Assembly (NCBI RefSeq): GCF_006335115.1
Contig: NZ_VDMJ01000041.1
Coordinates: 1-64,000, forward strand
From: Streptomyces sp. NP160
Lineage (GTDB): Bacteria; Actinomycetota; Actinomycetes; Actinomycetales; Quadrisphaeraceae
Length of the DNA: 64,000 bases
Direction: 5' to 3'
Part shown: one piece after another, positions 52,770-61,785 of the stretch
Numbering within the stretch: position 1 is the first letter of the stretch
Layout of the letters: each line of letters starts with the position of its first letter
The notes under the pieces: generated by a model
Database searches by the model: none
What the model was told of the DNA's origin: nothing
The model's input: only the letters and a program-made list of their open reading frames with translations
Position numbers and translations under genes: made by a program

Positions 52770-53435
52770 TTATCGTCGGCGACGGGACCACCACGGAGGT
52801 CGCGACACGTCGACAGCTCCGACCAAGCCCTCCAAGGCGTCCAGGAGACGGTCGGCGTAGATCTTCGCGACGTCTCGCACCCAGCTCTCGCGCACGAACG
52901 CCAGCCACACGACGACCATGACTAGCGAGTAGGCGGTGGACAGGACCACTGGCATCTGCCAGTCATCCTCGGCCAGCAGGCGGCGCACGCCTTCGCCGGC
53001 GATAAGCAGCGCCACTGCGACACCCACCCACTTGATTGCCAGCATGTTGCGCGCGAAGTTGTAGTTGACCAGCTCCTCACGCACCAGCGGCGCTTCCTTG
53101 GGAAACCGGCGCGCCTGAATCTGCAAGCGCTTGGTCGCCGCCGCGTAGCGGTGCTTGGCCTCCTCCGGCCGCAGACACTCTTCTCTCGCCGTCGGCAGCG
53201 GCCGTCCGACCAGCTGGGCGAGCAGCTCACGGCGGCGTGCCCTGATCAGGGGGTTGCCCTCCCCCGTCGCCTGGAGCAGCGCCTCGAGGGGGAGCACGCC
53301 CCAGCGCTTGGCCAGCGTGCGCTGCAATGCCCGTCCCCGGGTGCGCACGATGGCCGAGATGATCGCGAGCACAGCCACCAAACCGGCCGTGAGAACGTCA
53401 GCGGAGTAAGTGAACCGGAACACCAAGATCGCCAT
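52770..53435 (-). CDS. Four-helix membrane protein, S-4TM/SLATT-like layout
   Basis: 221 aa from ATG 53435. Membrane segments: ADVLTAGLVAVLAIISAIV (~11-30), then ~100 cytoplasmic helical residues (PLEALLQATGEGNPLIRARR ... HRYAAATKRLQIQARRF), then LAIKWVGVAVALLIAGEGV and VVLSTAYSLVMVVVWLAF. In the same frame upstream, IDIFDTRARLGPAVAAASPA reads as protein and would give a fourth helix, but no start codon is available unless one base of the CCCC run at 53502-53505 is removed, which would join ATG 53508. The layout resembles S-4TM-type pore effectors linked to nucleotide-signal defence systems; that link is inference. Confidence 0.65.
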   Translation of the reverse strand: MAILVFRFTYSADVLTAGLVAVLAIISAIVRTRGRALQRTLAKRWGVLPLEALLQATGEGNPLIRARRRELLAQLVGRPLPTAREECLRPEEAKHRYAAATKRLQIQARRFPKEAPLVREELVNYNFARNMLAIKWVGVAVALLIAGEGVRRLLAEDDWQMPVVLSTAYSLVMVVVWLAFVRESWVRDVAKIYADRLLDALEGLVGAVDVSRPPWWSRRRR

Positions 53436-53585
53436 GACGATCGCCGGGGATGCCGCGGCAACGGCCGGCCCCAGCCGGGCTCGCGTGTCGAAGATGTCGA
53501 TGGGGCATCTTAGCCGGCTTCGGTATCCACCAGAATGCCGAAGCCAGGCTGAGCATGGTGCCGCCAGATTGAGACTAGGTGGCCA

Positions 53586-54590
53586 TTATTCGTCAAGCCA
53601 ATCCTGCGTGACCATCGGCGAGTAGTCGGGACGCGCGTCAGCACCGCGGCTCCAGCAGATGTCCTTTCCGCGCGTGGCCTGCCAGGGATAACCGCGCCGT
53701 TTGAGTGCGTTCGCCACCTCGGGGCGGGGGAAGTCATCCGCCTCCTTACCGACGCTGATGATGGACTCACCGCGATGAGTAAATGTCTCTACGCCGAGAA
53801 GCCGATCGAGCAGATCCTTGGTCAGGTTGTGCCGAGAACCATGGTGGGGAACGTCGAATAAAGAGATAGCAGATGAGCGTCCCGCCGCGTCGAGGTGGTC
53901 GGCGGCAAGCGTCAGGGCCGGTGCACCGGCGTCTCCAGTGAAGAGCACGCGGTAGCCATCGACCTGCAGATCCATAATAATGCTGGAGTTATTTCTCGGG
54001 GTAGTTCCCCCATTGTCGTCAGTAAGCGTTTCTCCGGGGTCACTGCTACGCCAGTTAAAAACCTGGCGGATGGCTTGGGTGGCCTTGGTTACGAGTCCGC
54101 CGAGACCTTGCGACTTCTGCGCCAGCAGAAGCTGCGCGCTGAGTTGCAGCTCGTAGTATTCCTCACTGGGGCCAGCGACCCGCAGCGCGCCACCGAATAG
54201 GTCAACGCCCGCAAAGTCGTGCCTCAGCGTTGTCCCCTGCTCGACGGCAGCTTTGACCAAGTCCTCGACAGTGCCGCTCTTCACGGCATCGCTGGAGTAC
54301 CCGTAGAGAGAGGGGCGGTGGACGAGCAACTCGCCAACGCTCATGTTCTCGAAAATTCCGAAAAGACCCTGAATGTGGTCATCATCTGGATGTGTACAGA
54401 CAACGAGGTCAGCATGAGTGGTGTCGTAGTACTTCTTGATGAGCGCTGCGAGCCTAGCTCCATCATCTCGGAAACCGCCGTCGATGACCATGACGACGTA
54501 CTGACCTGTGGACGGATGCGTGAACCGGCATGCGATGGCGTCACCGGTCTTCGTCTTCTCGCCCACCCACATGAAGTCAACTTCAATCAT
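53586..54590 (-). CDS. ComEC-type metallo-beta-lactamase-fold hydrolase
   Basis: 334 aa. VVCTHPDDDHIQGLFGIFEN is the HxDxDH metal site, YRVLFTGDAG supplies the bridging Asp, and LFDVPHHGSRHN the late His. FMWVGEKTKTGDAIAC at the start is typical of ComEC/Rec2-like MBL domains found as soluble proteins in defence islands. The N-terminal ComEC membrane part is absent. Likely a nuclease, phosphodiesterase or signal hydrolase. First gene of the leftward trio. Confidence 0.8.
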   Translation of the reverse strand: MIEVDFMWVGEKTKTGDAIACRFTHPSTGQYVVMVIDGGFRDDGARLAALIKKYYDTTHADLVVCTHPDDDHIQGLFGIFENMSVGELLVHRPSLYGYSSDAVKSGTVEDLVKAAVEQGTTLRHDFAGVDLFGGALRVAGPSEEYYELQLSAQLLLAQKSQGLGGLVTKATQAIRQVFNWRSSDPGETLTDDNGGTTPRNNSSIIMDLQVDGYRVLFTGDAGAPALTLAADHLDAAGRSSAISLFDVPHHGSRHNLTKDLLDRLLGVETFTHRGESIISVGKEADDFPRPEVANALKRRGYPWQATRGKDICWSRGADARPDYSPMVTQDWLDE

Positions 54591-55049
54591 GGAAGCCCCC
54601 CCCTTGGTCGTTGCGGCGGACCCTAGAGGCGACCACCGACAGCCCGTGACTGCAGGAGGGCAGCAGATCGGCGGACAAGGGCGGTACGCGATCCACGCGA
54701 CGAGCGCCGTCCCACTTCCTAGATAGTGGGACGGTCGCGGTCTGACCCAACCAAGATCACGCGCGACGCTCGACGCGCCGTCTCAGAGGTCGTGTTCTTT
54801 ACGCCGTCCCACGTGCTCGTCCGGAGACGATTTCCGGGACGCTGCGCTCGGGTATGGCCTCCTCGCTCAGCTCCCTGGGCCACCGCACCACCCATAGGCC
54901 AAGTTTCGATCTTCAATCGCCGCCCGTTGGGGTAGACGGAACACCGAACTGGGCAAATAAGACTCCAGCACGCGGTGTGACGTCAGCAGGCACGGTTGCC
55001 TCGCCCGCGTCCGGTGGGCGGTCGTCGACCGGGCACTGTTGTCGGGTGG
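54591..55049. other. 459 bp without a gene, with a perfect hairpin
   Basis: No convincing gene. A perfect 10-bp inverted repeat (CCGTCCCACT at 54707-54716, AGTGGGACGG at 54725-54734) has an 8-nt loop, and GCCGTCCCAC recurs near 54803. It could be a terminator or an operator upstream of the MBL-led trio. Confidence 0.5.
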
Positions 55050-56105
55050 CTAGCGCTCGACCTCGTCGAGGGCCACGGCCTCGGCACCTGCAGGCTTGGG
55101 CCGGTTCGTTAACGGCAAGACCCGAACCAGCACCACCATGACCACCAGCTCCACCAGTGTCTGGGTCACTACCACCAGCGGCGTCAGAGACTGCGACGCC
55201 GGCAACGCCAAGGCCAGTGGCAGCACCACCAGGGAGTTGCGGGTGACACCGCTGAACACCACCGCCCGACCCGAGGTCACGTCCAGACGCGCGAATCGCG
55301 CGACGACCAGGCCCAGCAGGACCATCGCCACCGCGAAGCCCACGTACAGCGGCACCAGCTCCATCAACCTCCCGAGTTGACCGCTGACCGCCCGCACCTG
55401 GGAGGCGATCACAACAGCCAAGGTGGCGAACATCAGCGGCACCATCGCCGCTAGCGTCACCTCCTGCAGCTGAGCGGCCCACCGCGCCCACCACGGCCGT
55501 CGACGGTCATCCTTGCCCTGGCTCTGAGTGCTTTGGCCTACCAGGACCTGGGTCAGCGCCGCTGCTGCCAGTGGCAGCACGATCAGCACCACGAGGGCGT
55601 GCGCGAAAGGGCCCACCTCCACGGCCCGGGCGGCCCGGGGACCGACCATCACCCACAGGTACACCGGAAGTAGCAGCGCCTGGGCGAGCATCAGCAGCGG
55701 CGCCGCCGCCAGCAGACGGTCTGCGGCTCCGCCGGCCAGGCGGGCGAAGACGATGACGTAGTCAATGCACGGGGAAAGCAGCACCAGCAGCACCCCGAAC
55801 AGCACCGCCGGCTCATCGGCAACCACACGGCTGAGGGCGTACACGACCACGGGCACGAGGGCGAAGTTCAGCGCCAGCACGGTCAGGAGGAAGCGGGCGT
55901 CGGTGAAGGCGCGGCTGATAGCGGTGAAGGGGACCCCGAGGAAGGTGGCGTACAGCAGCAGCGCGATGACGGGGTTGATGGCCGCCTCGAGGTGGCGTGC
56001 ACCGGGAATGAGCAGTCCAGTAGCCACTCCGGCGGCGATCCCGGCCAGGTAGATGGCGATCTGGTGGCGCTCCAGGCGCTCGGTGGTGGCGCTCAGCCGA
56101 CTCAT
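55050..56105 (-). CDS. BASS/ACR3-superfamily arsenic exporter-like protein
   Basis: 351 aa, about ten membrane helices. VLLVLLSPCIDYVIVFARLA carries the conserved Ser-Pro-Cys segment of the bile acid/arsenite transporter superfamily, and VFSGVTRNSLVVLPLALALP the second characteristic helix. The longest cytoplasmic loop holds STQSQGKDDRRRPWW. Substrate arsenite or an arsenical is suggested by the MerR-type regulator with C-terminal cysteines encoded divergently. ATG 56105 lacks an obvious ribosome binding site. Confidence 0.75.
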   Translation of the reverse strand: MSRLSATTERLERHQIAIYLAGIAAGVATGLLIPGARHLEAAINPVIALLLYATFLGVPFTAISRAFTDARFLLTVLALNFALVPVVVYALSRVVADEPAVLFGVLLVLLSPCIDYVIVFARLAGGAADRLLAAAPLLMLAQALLLPVYLWVMVGPRAARAVEVGPFAHALVVLIVLPLAAAALTQVLVGQSTQSQGKDDRRRPWWARWAAQLQEVTLAAMVPLMFATLAVVIASQVRAVSGQLGRLMELVPLYVGFAVAMVLLGLVVARFARLDVTSGRAVVFSGVTRNSLVVLPLALALPASQSLTPLVVVTQTLVELVVMVVLVRVLPLTNRPKPAGAEAVALDEVER

Positions 56106-56147
56106 CAGTTCGGGCTCGAGGCGGTCGCATCGAGGTGCATGCGGTGG

Positions 56148-56189
56148 ACCGTAAACGTTGGAGTCGACTCGAAGGTCAAGCTTTACGGT
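56148..56189. promoter_or_regulatory. Symmetric divergent MerR-type promoter
   Basis: TTGGAGTCGACTCGAA (56158-56173) is a near-perfect dyad. On the minus strand TTGACC (56179-56174) and TACGGT (56153-56148) are spaced 20 bp; on the plus strand TTGGAG (56158-56163) and TACGGT (56184-56189) are also spaced 20 bp. Long spacers with a central dyad are the mark of MerR-activated promoters. Confidence 0.7.
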
Positions 56190-56194
56190 GGTGT

Positions 56195-56614
56195 GTGCGC
56201 ATCTCCGAGGTCGTTCAGCGCAGCGGCGTTCCGGCGACGACGCTGCGCTACTACGAGGCGCTGGGCCTGGTGAGCTCGCGGCGCTCGGCCAACGGCTACC
56301 GCGACTACGACGAGGCGGTCTTCGAGCAACTGGGCTTCATCGCCTCGGCGAAGGCGCTGCGGCTGGAGCTGCCGCAGATCGCGGAGCTGTTGAGGCTGTC
56401 GCGCGAGGGCACATGCACCCAGGTCAAGCAGCGCCTGCATCCGGTGCTGGTGGCCGAGCTGAAGCGGGTGGAGGCTGCGCTGGAGGCGTTAGCGCTGTTG
56501 AGGGGGCAGCTGGTGGAGGCCGTCGAGCAAGTGGCTGGATGTCCGGACAGTGAGTCGGCGTGCCGTTCGGAGTGTGCGTTGGTGGTACTGCAACGTCCTG
56601 CCAGTGTCATATGA
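56195..56614 (+). CDS. MerR-family metal(loid)-responsive regulator
   Basis: 139 aa. MRISEVVQRSGVPATTLRYY, EALGLVSSRRSANGYRDYDE (wing), then a dimer helix and the cysteines GTCTQVKQRL, AGCPDSESAC and RSECALVV for metal or metalloid binding. GTG 56195 lies only 6 nt after the -10 box, so the mRNA is probably leaderless. Divergent from the arsenic/BASS-type exporter, which it likely activates. Confidence 0.85.
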   Translation: MRISEVVQRSGVPATTLRYYEALGLVSSRRSANGYRDYDEAVFEQLGFIASAKALRLELPQIAELLRLSREGTCTQVKQRLHPVLVAELKRVEAALEALALLRGQLVEAVEQVAGCPDSESACRSECALVVLQRPASVI

Positions 56615-57046
56615 CGACCGCTGCCCGGTCAGTGTCTCGCTGACCACCCCGACCGGACGGCCGCGAGGCTGGCGCGTCCAGCATCGTCACCTCGCGAGCC
56701 CATTTCGCTTTTGTCGTGTTCGGTGGTCCCTCTCAGTGAGGTGCGTCGGGGAAGATCAGCGCGAGCCTGGTCAGGGTGGACCAGGCCATGCTCGGCGCGT
56801 GCGCGGGCTTGCTCCGCGAGACGACGGAGACCGCCTTGGCCGCCGGTCCATCACTGATTGCGTTGACGTGAAACGAACTATCGGTGGGCGGAGGAGTTCC
56901 GGTCACGCTGCTGTTGCTGTCCTCGCCTTCGGCGAGTCTGCGCTGCTCGTCGGGCGAGCGCTCCTAGGCTGCGAAGGGCTGACTGCCGGTGGCCCATGGC
57001 TACCGATGATGAGCCACGAGGTGAGCCCAGGCGGAGGAGGGTGACG
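56615..57046. other. 432 bp without a gene
   Basis: Upstream of the amidase gene. I see no hairpin or repeat. A longer amidase N-terminus could start at ATG 56996, but the GTG at 57047 has the better ribosome binding site. Confidence 0.45.
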
Positions 57047-59317
57047 GTGAGTGACCCTGGTGCGTCTGCCGGGGCGATCCGTCGACGGGCGTTCCTCACG
57101 GGCGCGGGCGTGCTGGGCGGAACAGTGATCTTGGCTGCTTGTGCCGGCGAGGGACGCGTACGCCTGGGTGCTGAGGCGCAGGTCGACGGGCAGCTCCCAC
57201 GGGCTGGCGGCACGGGCCAGGTGCGCCTGATCGCAGCTGAGGCGGTCTCACCCTCGCAGATGCAGATGCAGGTGCCGCAGACGCAGGTCCAGCAGATCGA
57301 CGTGCAGGACATGACCGCCTCGCGCGTGGCGGGCTCGAGCGGGCTGGCGGCCACGGTGAGAGCTGATGTGGGCGGTAAGTGGGTCAGCGCCACCCACGAG
57401 GTCCGATCGTTTCGGCTGCTGGGCATGACGTGGCCGGCAGCTGCTCGTCAGGGGGCCCAGCTGGTGCTGGCGGTGCGAGTGCGCAGCGGTGGGCAGTGGA
57501 GTGCCTGGCAGGTGCTCGAGGTGATGGAGACCGCCCCAGCCAGGTCGGAGGCTTCCTCGGCGCAGGTGCGGGAGGGCACAGAGCCGCTGGCAGTGGCCAG
57601 CAGCGACGCCGTCCAGGTACGCGTGTCCTCCGAGACGGTCGCGGCACCTGCCGGGCTGCGTCTTGAGCTCATCGACCCCGGCGAGTCCACAGCCCACGGC
57701 ACAGCTGAGGGGACAGCTGATGGCACGGCCCGGGTCGCGCCGACGACGTTCACCAACCAGCCCGCGATCGTCACCCGCGCGCAGTGGGGCGCAGATGAGA
57801 GCTACCGCAATGACGTCCCCCACTACAACGCCACCATCAAGGCTGCCGTCATCCACCACACGGCCGGGAGCAACGACTACACGAGCCCAGCCGAGGCCCA
57901 AGGCGAGGTCCGAAGCGTTTACGCCTACCACACGCGAAGCCTGGGGTGGGATGACATCGGCTACCACTTCCTCGTGGACAGGTTCGGCACGATCTACGAA
58001 GGGCGCGCCGGCGGCGTCGACCGGCCCGTGCGAGGTGCCCACGCCGGTGGCTTCAACACCGACACCTTCGGTGTCTCGGTGCTCGGCAACTACGAGACAG
58101 CAGCTGCTACCCCGGCCATCGTGGACAGCGTCGCCCGCGTGACGGCGTGGAAGCTCGGACTGCACGGAGTGGACCCCAACGCCACGACCCAGCTCGTCTC
58201 CGAAGGTGGGGGGACCTCTCGCTACGGCGCTGGGACCGTGGTCGACGTAGCGACGATCATCGGCCACCGCGATGTGGGGGCCACTGCATGTCCCGGTGAG
58301 CACCTGTACGCCCAGATGGATCAGATCCGCTCCACGGTCTCGTCCTACCTGGACGCGGACGTCGACCCCGAAGTGACCCGGCTGGCCGGTGGTGACCGCT
58401 ATGAGACCAGCGCCGCCCAGGCGCGGGAGATCTACCCGGACAGCCGCACCGTCCTCATCGTGGCCGGGGAGGACGACCACCTCGTCGACGGCTTGGTGGC
58501 CGCACCCCTGGCCGTGCAACGCCAAGCACCGATCCTGCTCTCGAGGCGGGACCACCTGCCTGATGTCGTAGCCCGAGAGGTGCAGCGACGAGCAGCGAAC
58601 ACGGCCTACCTCATCGGTGGTGCTTCCTCCTTGGGGGAAGGGGTCGAGCAGGCGCTGCGCGCGTGCGGTGTCACCCAGCTGGTCCGCATCGCAGGCACCG
58701 ACCGGTATGACACAGCGGCCCAGGTGGCTCTGAAGATGGCTGAGGCGGGCACCGACGACGTCGCGGTGCTGGCCTCGGGGGAGACCGAGCACATGATTGA
58801 CGCTCTGGCGGTCGGGGGCCCGGCCGGTCTGACCGCGCGTCCCATCCTGCTGACCCGCGCCGGCGGGACTCCGCAGGTCACTTTGGATGCCCTGCAGCGC
58901 CTGAAGCCGAAGTCCCTCGTCGTGGTGGGCGGCTCTGCGTCCGTCTCGCCACACAGCGCCGCTGCAGCGCTGGCCAAGGTCGGCCTGACGACCAAGTCCT
59001 TGGTCCGCATCGCTGGCCCTGACCGCTACAGCACCGCTACGGCCATCGCTTCAGCGTGGTCGGGCAAGACCGGAACGCATACGATCATCATCGCCTCGGG
59101 TGAGCAGGCCAACGTCGCCGACGCCATCTCCGCCGGAGCCCACGGCCGCCTGACACTGCTGGTGCCCCGCGGGGACCTGCCTGGTGCCACCGTGCAGTGG
59201 CTGCGTAGCCGTGCCATCAGTCAGGTCATCGTCGTCGGCGGCGCCAGCGCCGTCTCCGACAGCACGGTGACGCAGATCATGGACGCCCTCAAGGGCAAGC
59301 AGGTGCGGTCGGTGTAG
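57047..59317 (+). CDS. PGRP-type amidase with CWB2 repeats, Tat lipoprotein
   Basis: 756 aa from GTG 57047, with GGAGGAGG 6 nt upstream. A twin-arginine signal (AIRRRAFLTGAGVLGG) ends in the lipobox VILAAC. Beta-rich linker domain to ~220, then Amidase_2/PGRP (~235-410): AAVIHHTAGSNDYTS, GWDDIGYHFLVDRFGTIYEG, GHRDVGATACPGEHLY with His, His, Cys zinc ligands. Three CWB2 repeats follow (RLAGGDRYETSAAQAR, RIAGTDRYDTAAQVAL, RIAGPDRYSTATAIAS). It cleaves the N-acetylmuramoyl-L-alanine bond and anchors to wall glycans. Confidence 0.92.
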   Translation: MSDPGASAGAIRRRAFLTGAGVLGGTVILAACAGEGRVRLGAEAQVDGQLPRAGGTGQVRLIAAEAVSPSQMQMQVPQTQVQQIDVQDMTASRVAGSSGLAATVRADVGGKWVSATHEVRSFRLLGMTWPAAARQGAQLVLAVRVRSGGQWSAWQVLEVMETAPARSEASSAQVREGTEPLAVASSDAVQVRVSSETVAAPAGLRLELIDPGESTAHGTAEGTADGTARVAPTTFTNQPAIVTRAQWGADESYRNDVPHYNATIKAAVIHHTAGSNDYTSPAEAQGEVRSVYAYHTRSLGWDDIGYHFLVDRFGTIYEGRAGGVDRPVRGAHAGGFNTDTFGVSVLGNYETAAATPAIVDSVARVTAWKLGLHGVDPNATTQLVSEGGGTSRYGAGTVVDVATIIGHRDVGATACPGEHLYAQMDQIRSTVSSYLDADVDPEVTRLAGGDRYETSAAQAREIYPDSRTVLIVAGEDDHLVDGLVAAPLAVQRQAPILLSRRDHLPDVVAREVQRRAANTAYLIGGASSLGEGVEQALRACGVTQLVRIAGTDRYDTAAQVALKMAEAGTDDVAVLASGETEHMIDALAVGGPAGLTARPILLTRAGGTPQVTLDALQRLKPKSLVVVGGSASVSPHSAAAALAKVGLTTKSLVRIAGPDRYSTATAIASAWSGKTGTHTIIIASGEQANVADAISAGAHGRLTLLVPRGDLPGATVQWLRSRAISQVIVVGGASAVSDSTVTQIMDALKGKQVRSV

Positions 59318-59333
59318 GCCAGGCCGGCGCACC

Positions 59334-59349
59334 GCCCTCCCGTGAGGGC
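59334..59349. terminator. Short hairpin between convergent genes
   Basis: GCCCTC and GAGGGC form a perfect 6-bp stem with a 4-nt loop, 17 nt past the amidase stop and about 100 nt before the convergent acyltransferase end. Confidence 0.4.
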
Positions 59350-59448
59350 CCTCGAGCCGACAACGCCCACCCGCCCCCCGCCTGCCCCCGCCCGCGGCAC
59401 AGCCACGGTGCTTTCTCCGCCTCGTCGCTTGCAGCGCACGCGTCGACC

Positions 59449-60645
59449 TCACGCGGCGGCGATGGCCAGGGCGCCAGCGAGCACTCCTGCACCGGTGAAG
59501 CAGGCCCCTAGCAGGAGTCCTCGGCGCGAGCTGGTGCTCCATGCTGGCGCGAAGCGGCACGGTCGCTCGATCACCACAGCTGTGACCCATGCCAGCGAAC
59601 CGGCCACCACGATCTCCAGGGTCAGTAGCAGCGGCCAGCCCTGGATGCCTACATCCTCGGCGACGTAGATCACGGGCAGGTGCCAGAGGTACCACACGTA
59701 CGACAGTCGACCGGCTGCTTGCACGGGCGCCCAGGACAGGATGCGCTGCGCCAGACCTGGCGCTCCTGCGCCGCCGGCGATGAGGGCGACGGCACCCAAG
59801 GTGGGGATGATGGCAGCTGACCCTGGGTAGTCCACCGTGCCTGTCCATTGAGCACTCGTCGCGATCAGCAGCAGGCCGGTGGTGCTCGCGCATGCCGCAG
59901 CGGCCGGCCACCAGGATCTGTGGATGAGCTCGTGCACAGCCGGGACGGCAAGCGCCAGGAGCGCACCGGCGGCCAGCTGCCAGGCGCGCGTCGGCGTGGA
60001 CAGGTAGGCCACGGTTCCCGACAGGGGCGTCAGGATGATGGAGGTGCTGAGGGAGACCAGCGCCAGTCCACCAGCGACCACGGCCAGCCAACGGCGCACC
60101 GAGCCCCCGCGCTTGTGAGCTAGCCAGGCGGTCAGCATCACCAGCGGCGGCCAGGCCAGGTAGAACTGCTCCTCAACGGCCAACGACCAGTAGTGCAGCA
60201 GCGGACTGCCCACCCCGATCGGGTTCAGACCTGCCACGTCGGCTAGGACGTAGCGCCAGTTGGCGGCCTGCAGGCTCGCCGCGACTGCGTCGACGCCGAC
60301 GCGCGCCAAGGTCGCCGGGGCGACCACGGCGACGATGAGCAGGACCGCGATGGTGACGCTCACGGCGCTGGGAAGGATGCGCCGCGCCCGGCGGGCGTAG
60401 AAGCGCGCCAGGTCCACCCGACCGGAGGTTTCAACCTCCCGCACCAACAGTCCGGTGATCAGAAATCCGGAGATCACGAAGAAGACATCGACACCGAGCC
60501 GCCCGCCGGCGGTCCCGGGCACTCCGGCTTGGTAGAGCAGCACCAGCCCGAGCGCCAGAGCGCGCATGCCCTCGATGTCGGGACGAAAGGCGCTGCGGTG
60601 CCTGGTCGCTGGCTGGCCTTGCACAGGTGGAGCTGTCTGAGGCAT
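59449..60645 (-). CDS. Acyltransferase-3 family membrane protein (OafA-like)
   Basis: 398 aa, about ten membrane helices. RPDIEGMRALALGLVLLYQA, GGRLGVDVFFVISGFLITGL, FYARRARRILPS and LLHYWSLAVEEQFYLAWPPL are the acyltransferase-3 motifs. The histidine usually found at the end of the first motif (LYHAG) is Gln. No SGNH domain follows. Members O-acylate wall or exported sugars. ATG 60645. Confidence 0.85.
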   Translation of the reverse strand: MPQTAPPVQGQPATRHRSAFRPDIEGMRALALGLVLLYQAGVPGTAGGRLGVDVFFVISGFLITGLLVREVETSGRVDLARFYARRARRILPSAVSVTIAVLLIVAVVAPATLARVGVDAVAASLQAANWRYVLADVAGLNPIGVGSPLLHYWSLAVEEQFYLAWPPLVMLTAWLAHKRGGSVRRWLAVVAGGLALVSLSTSIILTPLSGTVAYLSTPTRAWQLAAGALLALAVPAVHELIHRSWWPAAAACASTTGLLLIATSAQWTGTVDYPGSAAIIPTLGAVALIAGGAGAPGLAQRILSWAPVQAAGRLSYVWYLWHLPVIYVAEDVGIQGWPLLLTLEIVVAGSLAWVTAVVIERPCRFAPAWSTSSRRGLLLGACFTGAGVLAGALAIAAA

Positions 60646-61143
60646 GGGTGCTCCCTTCGAGCCCGGCTACGGCGACGAAGATCGCCATGAGCGCGGGCGT
60701 GGGTCGTGGTGGGGGGCCGAGACCGACCGGGGACGCCGTCACCGGCGGGTCGGTCAGGCGGTGCTGATGAAGTGCTCACCGGGGACGTCGCGGTCAACTA
60801 GTGAGCGGCCTGCAGGAGGTGGTGTCACCGCTGGTGCCCGCCCGCACAGCCGTCATTCGGGAGTGCGGACGGCCGTGCACGGTTCTTCCCAGGCTGAGCG
60901 CGGGACAGTCGCGAGACAGCCCTAGGACGGCCCGCGGTGAACAACCACAGGCTGGCGTCGTTGCGAACAGGTGCGGCTGCTCGACAGCAGAGCGCTACCT
61001 GCCGGCTCCGTCACGCTGACCTGCCCCAGGCGTGTCAGCGACGGCCCTCCCAGCGGCCTCGCTGGGCGGCCTTGTGTGACACCGCATCCAATGAGTCGCT
61101 GCCTGTCAGTTCCCGGCGGGGTTGGACATCCCGGCGCGGCAGC
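60646..61143. other. 498 bp without a gene
   Basis: Upstream of the acyltransferase and downstream of the 61144 gene. Frames on both strands are Arg/Ser/Pro-rich without ribosome binding sites. No strong repeat or hairpin seen. Confidence 0.4.
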
Positions 61144-61785
61144 TCAGTCAGGAAAGACGTCGGTGACGAGGTCGACCAGCAGCAACGAAGTTGTAGCGCC
61201 GGGAGCTGGCGTGGTCAGAGTCGATGGGTAGACCAGGGACACATCGGCGGTTCGGGTGTCGAGGCCGACGCAGCGGTGGTCGACGCAGGTGTACTTCGAG
61301 GAGGGCTCGGTGACCTCAGAGGACGAGGCGGCTGCTGCGGCTCCCCACGCATCAGCGGTCGGTTCCTCGAAGGTCGTCAGGGGTGCCTGCACCAAGGAGG
61401 CCGAGGAAGCCGGATCGGGTGCGTTGGTGAAGGAGCCACCAGCTTTGAGCATGTTCGGCTGCGGTGAGGATGCAGTGTCGCCGGCCGCGACTGCTTCAGT
61501 GCCTCCAAAGCCGATCAACGCGTAGCCGGAGCTGATAGCTCTGTTCAAGGGCTCCGACAACGGCAGGTTCAACAGGCCGACGACCATCAGCGCAGTCAGG
61601 GCAAGCAGATACCCACCTGCCCCACAGCGACTGCGTCGTCGCTGCGCGCACGTCTGCTCGCGCAGACGGGCCATGACCGGAGCGGGCACTCGCGAAACGT
61701 ACCGGCGCGGGACGCAGCGCAGCGGATCGAGCTGACCAATCACTCTTTCGCCGGCCTCTCGCAGCGACGGCAGTAGAGCGATCAA
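61144..61785 (-). CDS. Single-pass membrane protein of unknown function
   Basis: 213 aa from TTG 61785, overlapping the Lnt-like gene stop (TTGA). Basic cytoplasmic N-terminus (~1-57), one membrane helix (YLLALTALMVVGLLNLPLSE), then an Ala/Ser/Thr-rich external domain with KYTCVDHRCVGLD, two cysteines that could form a disulfide. Pairing with an Lnt-like gene suggests an envelope role. Not recognised. Confidence 0.6.
   Translation of the reverse strand: MIALLPSLREAGERVIGQLDPLRCVPRRYVSRVPAPVMARLREQTCAQRRRSRCGAGGYLLALTALMVVGLLNLPLSEPLNRAISSGYALIGFGGTEAVAAGDTASSPQPNMLKAGGSFTNAPDPASSASLVQAPLTTFEEPTADAWGAAAAASSSEVTEPSSKYTCVDHRCVGLDTRTADVSLVYPSTLTTPAPGATTSLLLVDLVTDVFPD

Noticed and set aside
54913-55494. 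193-codon minus-strand frame
   Set aside because: Overlaps the exporter gene in another frame and is Gly/Ala/Arg low complexity.
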